Shown piece after piece: positions 35,547 through 44,614 of a stretch of DNA of 64,000 nucleotides. A program made the translations under genes and the position numbers. The notes under the pieces were generated by a model. The model searched no databases. It saw only the letters and a program-made list of their open reading frames with translations, and was not told the origin of the DNA. Numbering within the stretch: the stretch's first letter is position 1; each line of letters opens with the position of its first letter. This stretch comes from Ignavibacteriales bacterium (lineage in GTDB: Bacteria; Bacteroidota; Ignavibacteria; Ignavibacteriales; Ignavibacteriaceae): contig CP065001.1 of the NCBI GenBank assembly GCA_016700155.1, positions 1,178,001-1,242,000 on the forward strand, given 5' to 3'.

Positions 35547-36799
35547 AAATCAGATTGCCAATCAGAAAGTAAGAGAAGAATTTCATCCTGAACTCGTTTA
35601 TGTAAGGAAGCTCTTCCATGAGAAAATTCAAATATCATTGAGATAATCAAATCATTACCTTCGGATGTTGTCAGGTAACCGCTTAATGAACTAACGCCAT
35701 TTAATGTTCCAGTTTTTCCACGAAAATTACCCTGAATTTTTGTGCCTATCATTCTCCCTTTAAGGGTTCCATCTACGCCCGCAATACTTAGCGAATTAAA
35801 AAAGTCATCAAAGTTTGCCAGGTCGAAATACATGTTTTCTAAAACACCAACTAATGCGGCAACTGTCACCTGGTCAAACCTTGAAATTCCTGAACCGTCT
35901 ACAAGTGAAGTACCTTCAGAATAAATTCCATTGTCGCGAATGTAAGTCAACACAGCCTGTTGTGCATAGAATGAATTTCCTTGTAAACCGCTTGATTCGG
36001 CTCCTATAGTTTTGAATAAACATTCTGCAAAAAAATTATCACTGTTTTTATTGATGAATTTTATTAGTTCAATCAGAGGTACTTTCGACTCATAGAGTAA
36101 AGTAACATCATCGGGTGTTATTCCAGAATTTGAACTACCTTTTACATTAATTTCATGATTCAACAATCTATCCCGAAATACTTTTGAAATAAAAACCGGA
36201 GGATTGTCAATGTTCACAATATAATTCCAGGTTCTTCTTTTATATTTTCTTGCGACAACAGTTTTGTTATTCTCATAAACCAGAGCCGAGACAGGCGGTA
36301 ATGTTACATTCGCAACCTCATCCGGTATCCAGTCGGTTCTGGAGTATATATCATCAAAATAGGAATCATCTCCAATAACATTTCCTGTTATTTCGGTTAT
36401 ACCTATTTCCTTCAGCCGTAAAATTGATTTTATAAGATCATCTTCTGAGAACAATGGATTGCCAAATCCTTTTAGATAGATATTTCCATTAATAACACCA
36501 TCGTTCAGGTTATCATCATCTGTAAAAATTTTGGTTGAAAGGTTAAATTCTTTTCCCAGGTAATTAAGTGCGGCAGCAGTAGTAAAAAGTTTTGTATTTG
36601 ATGCAGGAATCATTGACTCAAGACAATTTTTGCCGTATAGCGTGTCTCTAGTAATCGGATCATAAATCAGAATACCCGCGCGTGTAGTTGATGGAAGCTT
36701 CGATAGAATTTTTTCAATTTCAAATTTTAGCTGCTCATTTTGTGCGGAGATATTAAATACTGTAACAATGACAAACACAATTGATTTTATAAACGACAT
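35531..36799 (-). CDS. dacB: D-alanyl-D-alanine carboxypeptidase/endopeptidase (PBP4, S13)
   Basis: A periplasmic penicillin-binding protein that trims peptidoglycan cross-links and stem peptides. The signal peptide MSFIKSIVFVIVTVFNISAQ is followed by the three active-site motifs: Ser67-Asn-Thr-Lys70 (SxxK), Ser253-Asp-Asn255 (SxN) and Lys362-Thr-Gly364 in RGKTGTLNGVSSLSGY. The long insert between SxxK and SxN is typical of the S13 class C PBPs. Confidence 0.93.
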   Translation of the reverse strand: MSFIKSIVFVIVTVFNISAQNEQLKFEIEKILSKLPSTTRAGILIYDPITRDTLYGKNCLESMIPASNTKLFTTAAALNYLGKEFNLSTKIFTDDDNLNDGVINGNIYLKGFGNPLFSEDDLIKSILRLKEIGITEITGNVIGDDSYFDDIYSRTDWIPDEVANVTLPPVSALVYENNKTVVARKYKRRTWNYIVNIDNPPVFISKVFRDRLLNHEINVKGSSNSGITPDDVTLLYESKVPLIELIKFINKNSDNFFAECLFKTIGAESSGLQGNSFYAQQAVLTYIRDNGIYSEGTSLVDGSGISRFDQVTVAALVGVLENMYFDLANFDDFFNSLSIAGVDGTLKGRMIGTKIQGNFRGKTGTLNGVSSLSGYLTTSEGNDLIISMIFEFSHGRASLHKRVQDEILLLLSDWQSDLSLRK

Positions 36800-36941
36800 T
36801 AAACTTTTATTCCTGACAGGATTTTATTTAAAGATGACGTAAAAACTTTTCTTAAACTTATGAGAAATATATTATATTACAATCAAAATGAAATGATTTT
36901 AATAATCGATTTTTCAAAACGAATCATTACCCCACAACAAT

Positions 36942-37802
36942 ATGGCAAAAATAAAATCACCCCTGAAAGCTTATGAGAATCTTGAGTTTTTAAATTCTTC
37001 TGATGGCAGATCACTCAGAATGTTAGCTGAATTTCTTGAACCTCAAACAAAATTCCGTAAACATAAAATTGTCGATACAATCGTTTTCTTCGGTTCAGCA
37101 CGACTCCGTTCAAAGAAAGAGACGCTTGCCGAGTACAACAAGTTTATAACAATGAATCCTAAAACTACTCCCAAGTTCGCTGAAAAATTAAGAGTAGCCC
37201 AGGAACAGGTTAAGATGTCAAAATACTATGAGGATGCTGTTGAACTTTCAAAAAAATTAACAGAATGGTCAATGAGTCTAAGTACGGAAGCAAACAGATT
37301 TATTATTTGTACCGGCGGAGGTCCTGGAATAATGGAAGCCGCGAATAAAGGTGCAAAGCAGGCGGGAGGTTATTCAATCGGTTTGAACATTAGTATTCCA
37401 TTCGAACAATTCGTGAATAAATATGTAACTCCCGATTTAAGTTTTGAATTTCATTACTTTTTTATGAGAAAGTTCTGGTTTGCCTATCTTGCAAAAGCAT
37501 TAATTGTTTTTCCGGGAGGCTTTGGAACGATGGATGAATTTTTTGAAATCCTGACACTCATTCAGACCGAAAAGATAAAAAAGAAAATGTTATTGATAGT
37601 GTATGATGAAAAATACTGGAAGAGTATAATTAATTTTAACGGACTAATTGAGCAGGGAGTAATCAGTAAAAGTGATATGAATTTGTTTTCATTTTGTAAT
37701 TCTACTGCTGAGGCATTTCATCTTGTGAAGAATTATTTTGAAAAATATTATCTGTCAGGTAAAGGATTGAAAGAGGCAGAACCAAAGCTTCATTTAAAAT
37801 AA
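36942..37802 (+). CDS. LOG-family protein (nucleotide monophosphate phosphoribohydrolase-like)
   Basis: Contains the LOG signature GGGPGIMEAANKGA and PGGFGTMDEFFE, around a Rossmann-like core beginning DTIVFFGSARL. LOG enzymes cleave N6-modified AMP or other nucleotide monophosphates to the base and ribose phosphate. This is the longer form (286 residues) with an N-terminal helical extension of about 45 residues. The reaction in this organism cannot be fixed from sequence. It stands alone, with a terminator directly after it. Confidence 0.88.
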   Translation: MAKIKSPLKAYENLEFLNSSDGRSLRMLAEFLEPQTKFRKHKIVDTIVFFGSARLRSKKETLAEYNKFITMNPKTTPKFAEKLRVAQEQVKMSKYYEDAVELSKKLTEWSMSLSTEANRFIICTGGGPGIMEAANKGAKQAGGYSIGLNISIPFEQFVNKYVTPDLSFEFHYFFMRKFWFAYLAKALIVFPGGFGTMDEFFEILTLIQTEKIKKKMLLIVYDEKYWKSIINFNGLIEQGVISKSDMNLFSFCNSTAEAFHLVKNYFEKYYLSGKGLKEAEPKLHLK

Positions 37803-37804
37803 AA

Positions 37805-37823
37805 AACCCCTCAAAGAGGGGTT
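37805..37823. terminator. Terminator between LOG gene and rpsU
   Basis: AACCCCTC (37805-37812) and GAGGGGTT (37816-37823) form a perfect stem with a 3-nt loop. On the minus strand it runs into TTTT, so it mainly serves rpsU; on the plus strand the T tract is short. Confidence 0.8.
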
Positions 37824-37829
37824 ATAGAA

Positions 37830-38024
37830 TTATTGTTCCATAAAGTCTGTGCGGTGAGCACGCCTGGCAGCTTTCAATTTTTCCATTCGTTTTTTAATCG
37901 AAGGTTTTACAAAGAATGTTCTTTTCTTGAATTCTTTAAGAACTCCAGAACGTTCATATTTCTTTTTAAATCTGCGAAGAGCTTTATCAATGGACTCATT
38001 ATCACCTAATGAAATACCAACCAA
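37830..38024 (-). CDS. rpsU: 30S ribosomal protein bS21
   Basis: A short, basic protein with the S21 pattern: SLGDNESIDKALRRFKKKYE, SGVLKEFKKRTFFVKPS, and a Lys/Arg-rich helix (KKRMEKLKAARRAHR). The frame opens at a GTG (38033), but that codon is part of GAGGTGA, a seven-base perfect Shine-Dalgarno. The TTG at 38024 lies six bases after it, which also fits the usual S21 N-terminus. The next gene upstream on this strand is a zinc-ribbon protein 32 bp away. Confidence 0.9.
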   Translation of the reverse strand: MVGISLGDNESIDKALRRFKKKYERSGVLKEFKKRTFFVKPSIKKRMEKLKAARRAHRTDFMEQ

Positions 38025-38056
38025 AATATTCACCTCACTTTATGGTCGTTTAATTA

Positions 38057-38437
38057 TTATAAAAGTAACGATTCAACTAATTTTTTGTGTCCGGATTTTT
38101 GAAATTCGACTGAAATGGAACTTTGACCATTCGAGAGAACTTCTTTTGACACTACTTTTCCAAAGTCATTCCAGTTTTGATGATAAATTGCTTCACCAAT
38201 ATTAAAAGATTTTTTCGGTGAATAAACCGTGCAATCACCATTCTCAATACCATCTAAAGAAGGTTTTAATTCCTTAACGTCCGAAGCAAGATTTATAACC
38301 ATAGTTTGCTTACACTTCTTACATTTTGCCCATCTTTTTGTTTCCTGTTCGTTACTTGAGTACTCACCCGCCAGTTCCATTTTCCTCATTGTATTACAAA
38401 CAGTACAAAAAGCCTCTACATTTTTAACTCTTGCCAT
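38057..38437 (-). CDS. Zinc-ribbon protein with Tudor-like C-terminal domain
   Basis: A 126-residue protein in two parts. The N-terminal zinc ribbon has CTVC and, about 30 residues later, CKKC. The C-terminal part (about 70-126) reads YSPKKSFNIGEAIYHQNW, DFGKVVSKE and SISVEFQKSGHKKLV. This resembles the small SH3/Tudor-like domain at the C-terminus of PcrA/UvrD and in CarD-like proteins, which bind RNA polymerase. That resemblance is my reading, not a search result. The ATG at 38437 follows GAGGT. It lies just upstream of rpsU. Confidence 0.68.
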   Translation of the reverse strand: MARVKNVEAFCTVCNTMRKMELAGEYSSNEQETKRWAKCKKCKQTMVINLASDVKELKPSLDGIENGDCTVYSPKKSFNIGEAIYHQNWNDFGKVVSKEVLSNGQSSISVEFQKSGHKKLVESLLL

Positions 38438-38517
38438 CAAAATACCTCATTATAGATTTCTCGAGCATCAAATTTATTAAAATTACTTTTGCTAAACAAG
38501 TTTGAAAATTGCCGAAA

Positions 38518-38976
38518 CTACTTTTCCCTCTCAGTGGGTGTGGTCACTAAAACCGGTATTTTTGAGTACCTGATGACTTTTTCGGCTACACTGCCTAAAA
38601 GTGTATGCAGTATACCGGTTCGTCCATGTGTGGCTATGACTATTAGATCAATCTTATTCTTTTCCGAATATTTGATAATTTCTTCAAAATCAACTCCTTT
38701 TCGTATAACCGGGACTATTTGAAGCTGATTTTTCGTGCTGATCTTTTTTATTGCCCTTTCCATCGATTCATTTGCGTCATCTTCAATCGATTTTTTTATC
38801 TTTTCTTCAGAAAGGTCGAGTGATCTGATGGTGAGGATTGGCGGTGTTTTTTCTAAAACATGAAGCAGGTGAATCTTTGCGTCATTCTGAACACAGAGCC
38901 CTGCGGCAAATTCTGCTGCAGAGAGTGATAAATTGCTAAAGTCAGTCGGCAAAAGAATATTTTTAATCTTAAACAT
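38518..38976 (-). CDS. Universal stress protein (UspA family)
   Basis: A 152-residue single Usp domain: KNILLPTDFSNLSLSAAEFA at the start, and the ATP-binding signature THGRTGILHTLLGSVAEKV (G-x2-G-x9-G-S) near the end, then IPVLVT. It is probably the ATP-binding type. It starts 6 bp after the anti-sigma gene and is likely in the same operon. Confidence 0.92.
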   Translation of the reverse strand: MFKIKNILLPTDFSNLSLSAAEFAAGLCVQNDAKIHLLHVLEKTPPILTIRSLDLSEEKIKKSIEDDANESMERAIKKISTKNQLQIVPVIRKGVDFEEIIKYSEKNKIDLIVIATHGRTGILHTLLGSVAEKVIRYSKIPVLVTTPTEREK

Positions 38977-38982
38977 ATTTCC

Positions 38983-39819
38983 TCAATTTAAATTGCAAAA
39001 TGATTCGTTTAGTTCTCTGGCAGACAAATCTGATACAATAGCGCAAATATTTTTTTTTGATTTTACAAGTAAGGTTGAAGTCGTTTGAGATGAGAAAGAA
39101 TAGCATCTACCTTCATCAAGAAAATTTAAGAGATCTGGTGTAAGCTTTAAACGTTCACCAGAAACCAGTTCCGTTTCATCAACCTGGTATAAGTAAACAA
39201 TTTTGCCATCGGAATTAGTATAAACATGGTGTGCACATTTTTTACCTTGTTCATCGGACACCACCGCACCCAACAACGTAAGGTTTTCAAATACAGGAAC
39301 AATTGTACTATACTTAACTCCGCTCTGCTTAAAGAATTCCTGAATAGTCTGAGCATTATCCGATAGAAGCTGTGGTTGAAGTCGACCTTGAATTATAGCA
39401 GAAAAATTATTTTGCGCCTGAACAAACATGTTATCTTTTCCTTGCTGTCCAGCTGCAAAGTTATAAGTATCAACTATAGGCGGACGATTGAACAAAATTA
39501 ATATGATTGCTAACACGATAACTGCGGCGGTAGCATATGTCATAAATGACGGGGTGAATATAAGTGTTAAAGCCGGATCATTTGCAGGAGTGGTTTCTCT
39601 TAACAATCTACGATTTATTTTTTTGTGAAGACGTTCCGGAGCCTGCACAAAACCCATATTCATTTTTACAAGATTTTTGATAAGTAACTGAACTTTATAG
39701 TCATACGCTGCTGTGGAATCTGTTTCAATCAATGTCTTCAACTCGTTTTCCAACTGCTGATCAGAAATTTCTCCGTCAACGAGTGAAGTTAGTAATTCTA
39801 TTTTATCTCTATGAGCCAA
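38983..39819 (-). CDS. Membrane-bound anti-sigma factor partner of the ECF sigma
   Basis: The N-terminal cytoplasmic domain (about 1-75) is helical and reads HRDKIELLTSLVDGEISDQQ, typical of anti-sigma domains, but lacks the HxxxCxxC zinc motif. A single membrane helix follows (about 92-110, TYATAAVIVLAIILILF). The outer part of about 165 residues has no recognised family; it carries two Cys in GKKCAHHVY and GRCYSF. Assignment rests on its position 12 bp downstream of an ECF sigma gene and its topology. Confidence 0.75.
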   Translation of the reverse strand: MAHRDKIELLTSLVDGEISDQQLENELKTLIETDSTAAYDYKVQLLIKNLVKMNMGFVQAPERLHKKINRRLLRETTPANDPALTLIFTPSFMTYATAAVIVLAIILILFNRPPIVDTYNFAAGQQGKDNMFVQAQNNFSAIIQGRLQPQLLSDNAQTIQEFFKQSGVKYSTIVPVFENLTLLGAVVSDEQGKKCAHHVYTNSDGKIVYLYQVDETELVSGERLKLTPDLLNFLDEGRCYSFSSQTTSTLLVKSKKNICAIVSDLSARELNESFCNLN

Positions 39820-39831
39820 CTGATTACCTGG

Positions 39832-40425
39832 TCAATCTTGTTTTGAAATATATCCGCGTTCTACAGCGTATTTATGAAGTTTTGTAAACATCATTTTACG
39901 GGCTCGATGAAGTCTGCTCCTTACAGTTCCAACAGGAACATCAACAAAATCCGCAATCTCTTCGTATGAAAATCCTTCAATATCACATAGAATGATTACC
40001 GTTCTGAAATCTTCGGGAAGTGATGCAATGGCGTTGGAAAGTTCATCGTCAAGTAATTTATCATAAATATCTTTTTCAAGATGAGAATCATTTGCGGTGG
40101 GAGTTTTAATGTTTTCATAAAAGTTTTCTATCTCATCATAGTCAACTTTATCAGGTTCATTTTTAGTTTTACGGTACTTATTTATATAAGTATTTCTTAA
40201 TATCCTGAACAACCAGGCTTTGCAGTTAGTTCCTTTTTCAAATTTATCGTAAAACCTGAAAGCTTTTAAGTAGGTTTCCTGCACAAGGTCATCTGCATCA
40301 TCGCTGTCTCCGGTCATTCGGAGTGCAAAATTGTACAGAGCATCCATATGAGGTATTGCTTCACGCTCAAAGTCAGCATATAACTCTCTGGATTGTTTGA
40401 TGACCGCCAATATTATCGGAAACAT
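39832..40425 (-). CDS. ECF-type RNA polymerase sigma factor
   Basis: A 197-residue group 4 sigma factor. Region 2 reads YNFALRMTGDSDDADDLVQE then TYLKAFRFYDKFEKGTNCKA with WLFRILRNTYINKYRK. A linker enriched in Asp/Glu follows. Region 4 reads LPEDFRTVIILCDIEGFSYE then EIADFVDVPVGTVRSRLHRA. It is the first gene of a unit with anti-sigma and UspA, which suggests a stress response, possibly self-regulated. Confidence 0.93.
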   Translation of the reverse strand: MFPIILAVIKQSRELYADFEREAIPHMDALYNFALRMTGDSDDADDLVQETYLKAFRFYDKFEKGTNCKAWLFRILRNTYINKYRKTKNEPDKVDYDEIENFYENIKTPTANDSHLEKDIYDKLLDDELSNAIASLPEDFRTVIILCDIEGFSYEEIADFVDVPVGTVRSRLHRARKMMFTKLHKYAVERGYISKQD

Positions 40426-40503
40426 AAAAATCAGTGTGGCTGGTAATTGTCTATGTTAAGTTTTTAACTGACCAAGTATACCAAATATTACTTTATTAAA
40501 CAA

Positions 40504-41919
40504 TCAGACGTGTTTGACGATTGAGTTTTGAATTACACCAGAGTTAGTTTCGATGTTGTAGATAAATCCATTTATAATAATGAACTTAACTTCATCGTTT
40601 TTAATGATAATTAAATCTGCGCCCTCTCCAACCTTGATGTGATTTGATAAATCATGATTTAAGTTTTTCATTCTTAAATTATAAGTGAAATCTGTAAACA
40701 CTCTTTGTGTATTTAACTTTGAAATTCTGACATCTGTTATCCCTTGTCTCAGGAGATTATGTTTGTCTGTCTCACGTAAACTCTCTACCGATTCAAAAAC
40801 CTTATCGGAGATTTTTCCGGGAAGTACTTCGTACCCGGTAAAATCATGATCTTCAATTCCACTGTACACCGAAAGGTCTCCAATCTCCTCAATTGTAGAT
40901 TTGTAATATAGTTTCCCTTCTTCCCAAAGCTGTTCACGGTTGATTCCTATATCTATCTTCACCCTATGATTATTAATTTTTAACCAAAGATTACGAAGAA
41001 CCACATTCATAAGGTACTTTGTGTTTTCAGGAATCTTCAGATAATCATCCGTTTCAAAATTCAAATAGCTGGATGAAGTTATGGAATCAAACGCAGTAAG
41101 CAGTAAAACAAAATTCAGCTTTCTGATAAATTGTTTCTGCTCATCATCTTTCCAACCGCCTGACTCAACAAGAACAGTAGACATCCCCCACTTCTGAAAA
41201 TTATCACCAAATGCTCTTGGTTCAAATTCATCACTATAGCGGGCAATATGCCCTGGAATTATATCACTTAATGCTGCCGTTATACCAGCTATTAACTGCA
41301 TTGCGCGTTCTCTGTTTGGGGATACGCTGTTTGAAAAATCCGCCGGAGGTGCCAGGAAAGAAATTGCTGCCTGCCTTTTAGTGTTTCCTACAGAATATTT
41401 TTCATCCTGATCATGTAGATTAAAACCAAAATCAGGTTTTATTTCATCAAATATAAACTTGAGCAGTTTTGATTCAGGAGATTGCAGAGATAAGGCATCA
41501 CGATTTAAATCGATATCGAATGAATTTCTGCGATTAAAATATTCAGCCCCGTCCGGATTAAGTAATGGTAAAAAGTATAAGGTGTTTTTTTCGTAAAGAA
41601 TATTTCTAAATGCATCTAACTCGTCGCTTGAAGACAGAAAATTAAAAATATCGAACAACGCTTTTGTCGCGGTGGATTCATCTCCATGCATTTGCGACCA
41701 AAGGAATATTTTGCGCGGACCTTTTCCCCAGCTCAGTAAACAAATATCTTTTTCAAGTACAGATTTTCCCGCGGCACTAATATCAAAATTTTCTCTTGGT
41801 AAATTTTGAATGAGAGGCTGAATATCGCTATGTCGTACCCATTTAGTTTTGAGTGAGGGTTCCATGTATCTATCATAATACTGATAGAAAATATTTGCTG
41901 CTTCTTTTAATGATATCAT
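40504..41919 (-). CDS. M14-family zinc carboxypeptidase-like protein
   Basis: Residues 68-330 form an M14 peptidase domain: WSQMHGDESTATKALFD with the zinc pair His78/Glu81, LLNPDGAEYFNRRN with the substrate-binding region IDLNRDA, FNLHDQDEKY with the third zinc ligand, and the catalytic Glu in TVLVESGGW. The remaining 140 residues are a beta domain. No signal peptide is seen, so it is probably cytoplasmic and may cleave peptides or amide-linked small molecules. Confidence 0.87.
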   Translation of the reverse strand: MISLKEAANIFYQYYDRYMEPSLKTKWVRHSDIQPLIQNLPRENFDISAAGKSVLEKDICLLSWGKGPRKIFLWSQMHGDESTATKALFDIFNFLSSSDELDAFRNILYEKNTLYFLPLLNPDGAEYFNRRNSFDIDLNRDALSLQSPESKLLKFIFDEIKPDFGFNLHDQDEKYSVGNTKRQAAISFLAPPADFSNSVSPNRERAMQLIAGITAALSDIIPGHIARYSDEFEPRAFGDNFQKWGMSTVLVESGGWKDDEQKQFIRKLNFVLLLTAFDSITSSSYLNFETDDYLKIPENTKYLMNVVLRNLWLKINNHRVKIDIGINREQLWEEGKLYYKSTIEEIGDLSVYSGIEDHDFTGYEVLPGKISDKVFESVESLRETDKHNLLRQGITDVRISKLNTQRVFTDFTYNLRMKNLNHDLSNHIKVGEGADLIIIKNDEVKFIIINGFIYNIETNSGVIQNSIVKHV

Positions 41920-42004
41920 AATTTTTCCTTACTGTAATTTAGCGATTTCCATTATCTCATAATATTGTCTAATTTTATTTTTAGAACTTGATAGGAGTAT
42001 GAAT

Positions 42005-42553
42005 ATGTTAAATCAAAACACCTTGCAGATCGGAAATGCGCTTCCATCGTTTGAACTGAAAGGTACAGACGGAAAGATACATTCAACTGAGGATGAAACT
42101 GAAAAAGAATTAATACTTGTGATTTTTAGCTGTAATCATTGCCCTTACGTACAGGCTTATGAAAACAGGATCATGAAAATTCAATCAGATTTTGAACAGA
42201 GGTTGAAACTTTTTGTAATTAACTCAAATGATGATACTCAGTACCCTGATGATTCATTCGATAATATGAAATTACGCGCCAAAGAAAAAAAAATTAACTT
42301 TCCATATTTGCGTGATGAAGATCAAACTACAGCAAAGTTATTCGGTGCGACGCATACACCTGAAATATTTTTATTTAATAACGAACGAAGACTTGTCTTT
42401 CACGGAAAGATCGACGACAACTGGCAGGATGAAACGAAAGTGAAGAACCAATACTTAAGGAACGCCATTTCTGAATTACTTAGCGGGAATGAGATTTCCG
42501 TCCCTGAAACTTTCACCATCGGATGCACAATAAAATGGAAGCCGAATGCTTAA
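42005..42553 (+). CDS. Cytoplasmic redoxin/thioredoxin-family protein
   Basis: A thioredoxin-fold protein of 182 residues without a signal peptide. The active-site loop FSCNHCPYVQAYENRI contains CxxC, the cis-Pro loop is THTPEIFLFN, and the C-terminus has GCTIKWK. It is a relative of the exported protein at 7313, which has lost the first Cys of CxxC. AGGAG ends 7 nt before the ATG at 42005, which is better placed than the one at 41999. It overlaps the opposite-strand DUF2461 gene by 4 bp. Confidence 0.87.
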   Translation: MLNQNTLQIGNALPSFELKGTDGKIHSTEDETEKELILVIFSCNHCPYVQAYENRIMKIQSDFEQRLKLFVINSNDDTQYPDDSFDNMKLRAKEKKINFPYLRDEDQTTAKLFGATHTPEIFLFNNERRLVFHGKIDDNWQDETKVKNQYLRNAISELLSGNEISVPETFTIGCTIKWKPNA

Positions 42554-43278
42554 GTAGCGATTCCAAGGTTCTCTTCAAATTCTTCTAATAGCCTCAAGGG
42601 GTCAGGGGTTATAGCGAAACAATAAAGCGGGTACAGTTTAGAAAATGCTTTTATCATTTCAGTAAGAAATGCAGGCTTAAAAAGAATTGCTTTTCCATCA
42701 GGAATAAATTTTTCGAGAAGTATAAACTTTGTTTTATTCAGTAAGTCAGAGTCGTGTTCATATTTAAAATTTTTCTTGAGGATGGTAGGCTCTTTTTCAA
42801 ATGTCAAAAGATTGTACTTCCCATCTATTCCATATTTTGTAAAAACTAGTTTTAAATCGTTTTTGAACTTTGGAACATTTTTATCAAAGTAAAGATTTTC
42901 GTCCCTGCTGTTATTAAGGAAGAGACCATACGATAAACCGGTTTTATCGATATAAACATAAAACTCACTGTCCATCTTAAATCTGCCAAAGTGAATCAAA
43001 AAATAATTTTTATACGGTGCTCCTTTTGCAAATCGCATATCCTTATTTAAGCGCATTAAGGTTGCATTAAATTTTGGTTCAGTTCGTATTGCGGGATTCA
43101 ATTGATTAAAGAAAGGTCCGATGGCTGTTACAAAAGCTTTTGCCGGCTGGACAATATTGTTTTGATAAAGTTCACGATTTTTATTGAACCATTCTAAGTT
43201 GTTATTTTTTTCTAATAGTCTGAAAAATCGAAAAGTCAGATTAGTAAAGCCGTTAAATCCCGGTTCAATCACACTCAA
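42550..43278 (-). CDS. DUF2461 family protein
   Basis: Matches DUF2461 (TIGR02453): LEWFNKNRELYQNNIVQP near the N-terminus, then PKFNATLMRLNKDMRFAKG, APYKNYFLIHFGR, and GLSYGLFL. The family is widespread and cytoplasmic with no known function. Its start overlaps the stop of the OMP gene by 4 bp, so the pair is translationally coupled even though one product is exported and the other is not. Confidence 0.87.
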   Translation of the reverse strand: MSVIEPGFNGFTNLTFRFFRLLEKNNNLEWFNKNRELYQNNIVQPAKAFVTAIGPFFNQLNPAIRTEPKFNATLMRLNKDMRFAKGAPYKNYFLIHFGRFKMDSEFYVYIDKTGLSYGLFLNNSRDENLYFDKNVPKFKNDLKLVFTKYGIDGKYNLLTFEKEPTILKKNFKYEHDSDLLNKTKFILLEKFIPDGKAILFKPAFLTEMIKAFSKLYPLYCFAITPDPLRLLEEFEENLGIAT

Positions 43279-43919
43279 TACATCATACCGATATTTATAG
43301 TAAGGTAAACACCACCAAGATTCTTTTTGAATTTTCCTTCAAGACTTTCGACACCTTCATCAAAGAAATGAACTATGTAGTACCTTAAATTGATTCCAAC
43401 CAGACTTGATTTATCCAATCCGAAGTTGGCGCCAAATCCGAAATAACTGCCCATAGCATAACGGGCATGTGCTTTACCGAACGAATTAAAAAACTCAAGT
43501 TCATAAGGAGTAGTAACTACCAGGGTTGGTCCAACGCCAGCGTTTATATACGGGCGAAGATTATCGGCAATTACACTCTCAAATAATCGATACTGAATAC
43601 CAAAGTTAAGTGGCAGTAAAAATATTCTGTTCTTTTTGCCTATTGAATAAGCGTTGCCGAAATAATCAATGTACTCAAATTCATTTTCATCTTTAGCTTC
43701 TGAGATCGAAAAGTCTGTAAACAGAGTAAACTTTTGTGAGAGTTGTCTTCTGTAGAAAGTACCAAATCCAAATCCGCCTTCACTGAACATTATATCCAGT
43801 CCGAACGCGTTATCAGGAAAAACTTCCGGCGCTTTTTCAGGTGCCAGTTCACCGATTCCCTGCGCATTTACATTTAAGCAGGTTATTAGTAATATTGAAA
43901 TGAATATTAGTGTTTTCAT
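43275..43919 (-). CDS. Outer-membrane beta-barrel protein
   Basis: The ATG at 43919 gives a signal peptide (MKTLIFISILLITCLNVNAQ). The mature part shows an outer-membrane-protein barrel pattern: FGTFYRRQLSQKFTLFTDFS, FGIQYRLFE, RPYINAGVGPTLVV and a final strand VYLTINIGMMY. No particular family is recognised. A longer frame from 44087 would place 56 residues before the signal peptide. Confidence 0.7.
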   Translation of the reverse strand: MKTLIFISILLITCLNVNAQGIGELAPEKAPEVFPDNAFGLDIMFSEGGFGFGTFYRRQLSQKFTLFTDFSISEAKDENEFEYIDYFGNAYSIGKKNRIFLLPLNFGIQYRLFESVIADNLRPYINAGVGPTLVVTTPYELEFFNSFGKAHARYAMGSYFGFGANFGLDKSSLVGINLRYYIVHFFDEGVESLEGKFKKNLGGVYLTINIGMMY

Positions 43920-43992
43920 AGTTGTTCTAATTTTTATGTAAAAAATAATCATCTTAATCTTAATATCAATAACATAATTTTTCAAATCTATA

Positions 43993-44595
43993 ATGTCTGC
44001 CCTTGTTGACAAAGCCTCTTTCTGGAATTCAAAATATGTGAACAGTGAATCAAACTGGGATTTGAATTCTCCAAATCCAGTTTTCATTGAACTGCTTAAA
44101 GATTCATCAATTATTAAGCCGGGTAAAATTTTAATAGCCGGATGCGGAAAAGGTTATGACGCAATCGCTGTCGCCAAAGCTGGTTTTGATGTTACCGCCG
44201 TCGATTTTTCATCTTTTGCGATTGACTTTACAAGAGATTTAGCCGCAGCCAATGCTGTTAAAATTACACTTATTGAAAAAGATATTTTTGAACTTGATGA
44301 AACTGTTACCGGTCAATTTGATTATATATATGACTACGTAACTTACTGTGCGATCAATCCTGATAGAAGAAAAGAATATGCTATTAAAATCGCGTCTCTG
44401 ATTAAACCAGGCGGAAAATTTATTGCGCTGTTTTTCCCTGTTGAAAAAAGGGATGGCGGTCCCCCTTTTGGAATTACACTTATTGATACGTATAAAATTT
44501 TTAATGAATATCTAAAACTTGAATATTCAGAAAAGCTGACCAATTCCATAAAGCCAAGAATGGGCAGGGAAGTGCTCCAGTTATACAAAAAATAA
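43993..44595 (+). CDS. SAM-dependent methyltransferase, TPMT-like
   Basis: A 200-residue class I methyltransferase of the thiopurine methyltransferase type: FWNSKYVNSESNWDLNSPNP at the N-terminus, the SAM motif ILIAGCGKGYDAIAVAKAG, VTAVDFSSFAIDF, and DYVTYCAINPDRRKEYA. In bacteria such enzymes can methylate thiols, selenium or tellurite compounds; the true substrate is unknown. It heads a run of three plus-strand genes. Confidence 0.87.
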   Translation: MSALVDKASFWNSKYVNSESNWDLNSPNPVFIELLKDSSIIKPGKILIAGCGKGYDAIAVAKAGFDVTAVDFSSFAIDFTRDLAAANAVKITLIEKDIFELDETVTGQFDYIYDYVTYCAINPDRRKEYAIKIASLIKPGGKFIALFFPVEKRDGGPPFGITLIDTYKIFNEYLKLEYSEKLTNSIKPRMGREVLQLYKK

Positions 44596-44614
44596 TTCTT
44601 TAAAATAGTTTTCA

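Noticed and set aside
43920..44087. Longer N-terminus for the outer-membrane protein
   Set aside because: It would put 56 residues before an evident signal peptide and overlap the divergent methyltransferase start.
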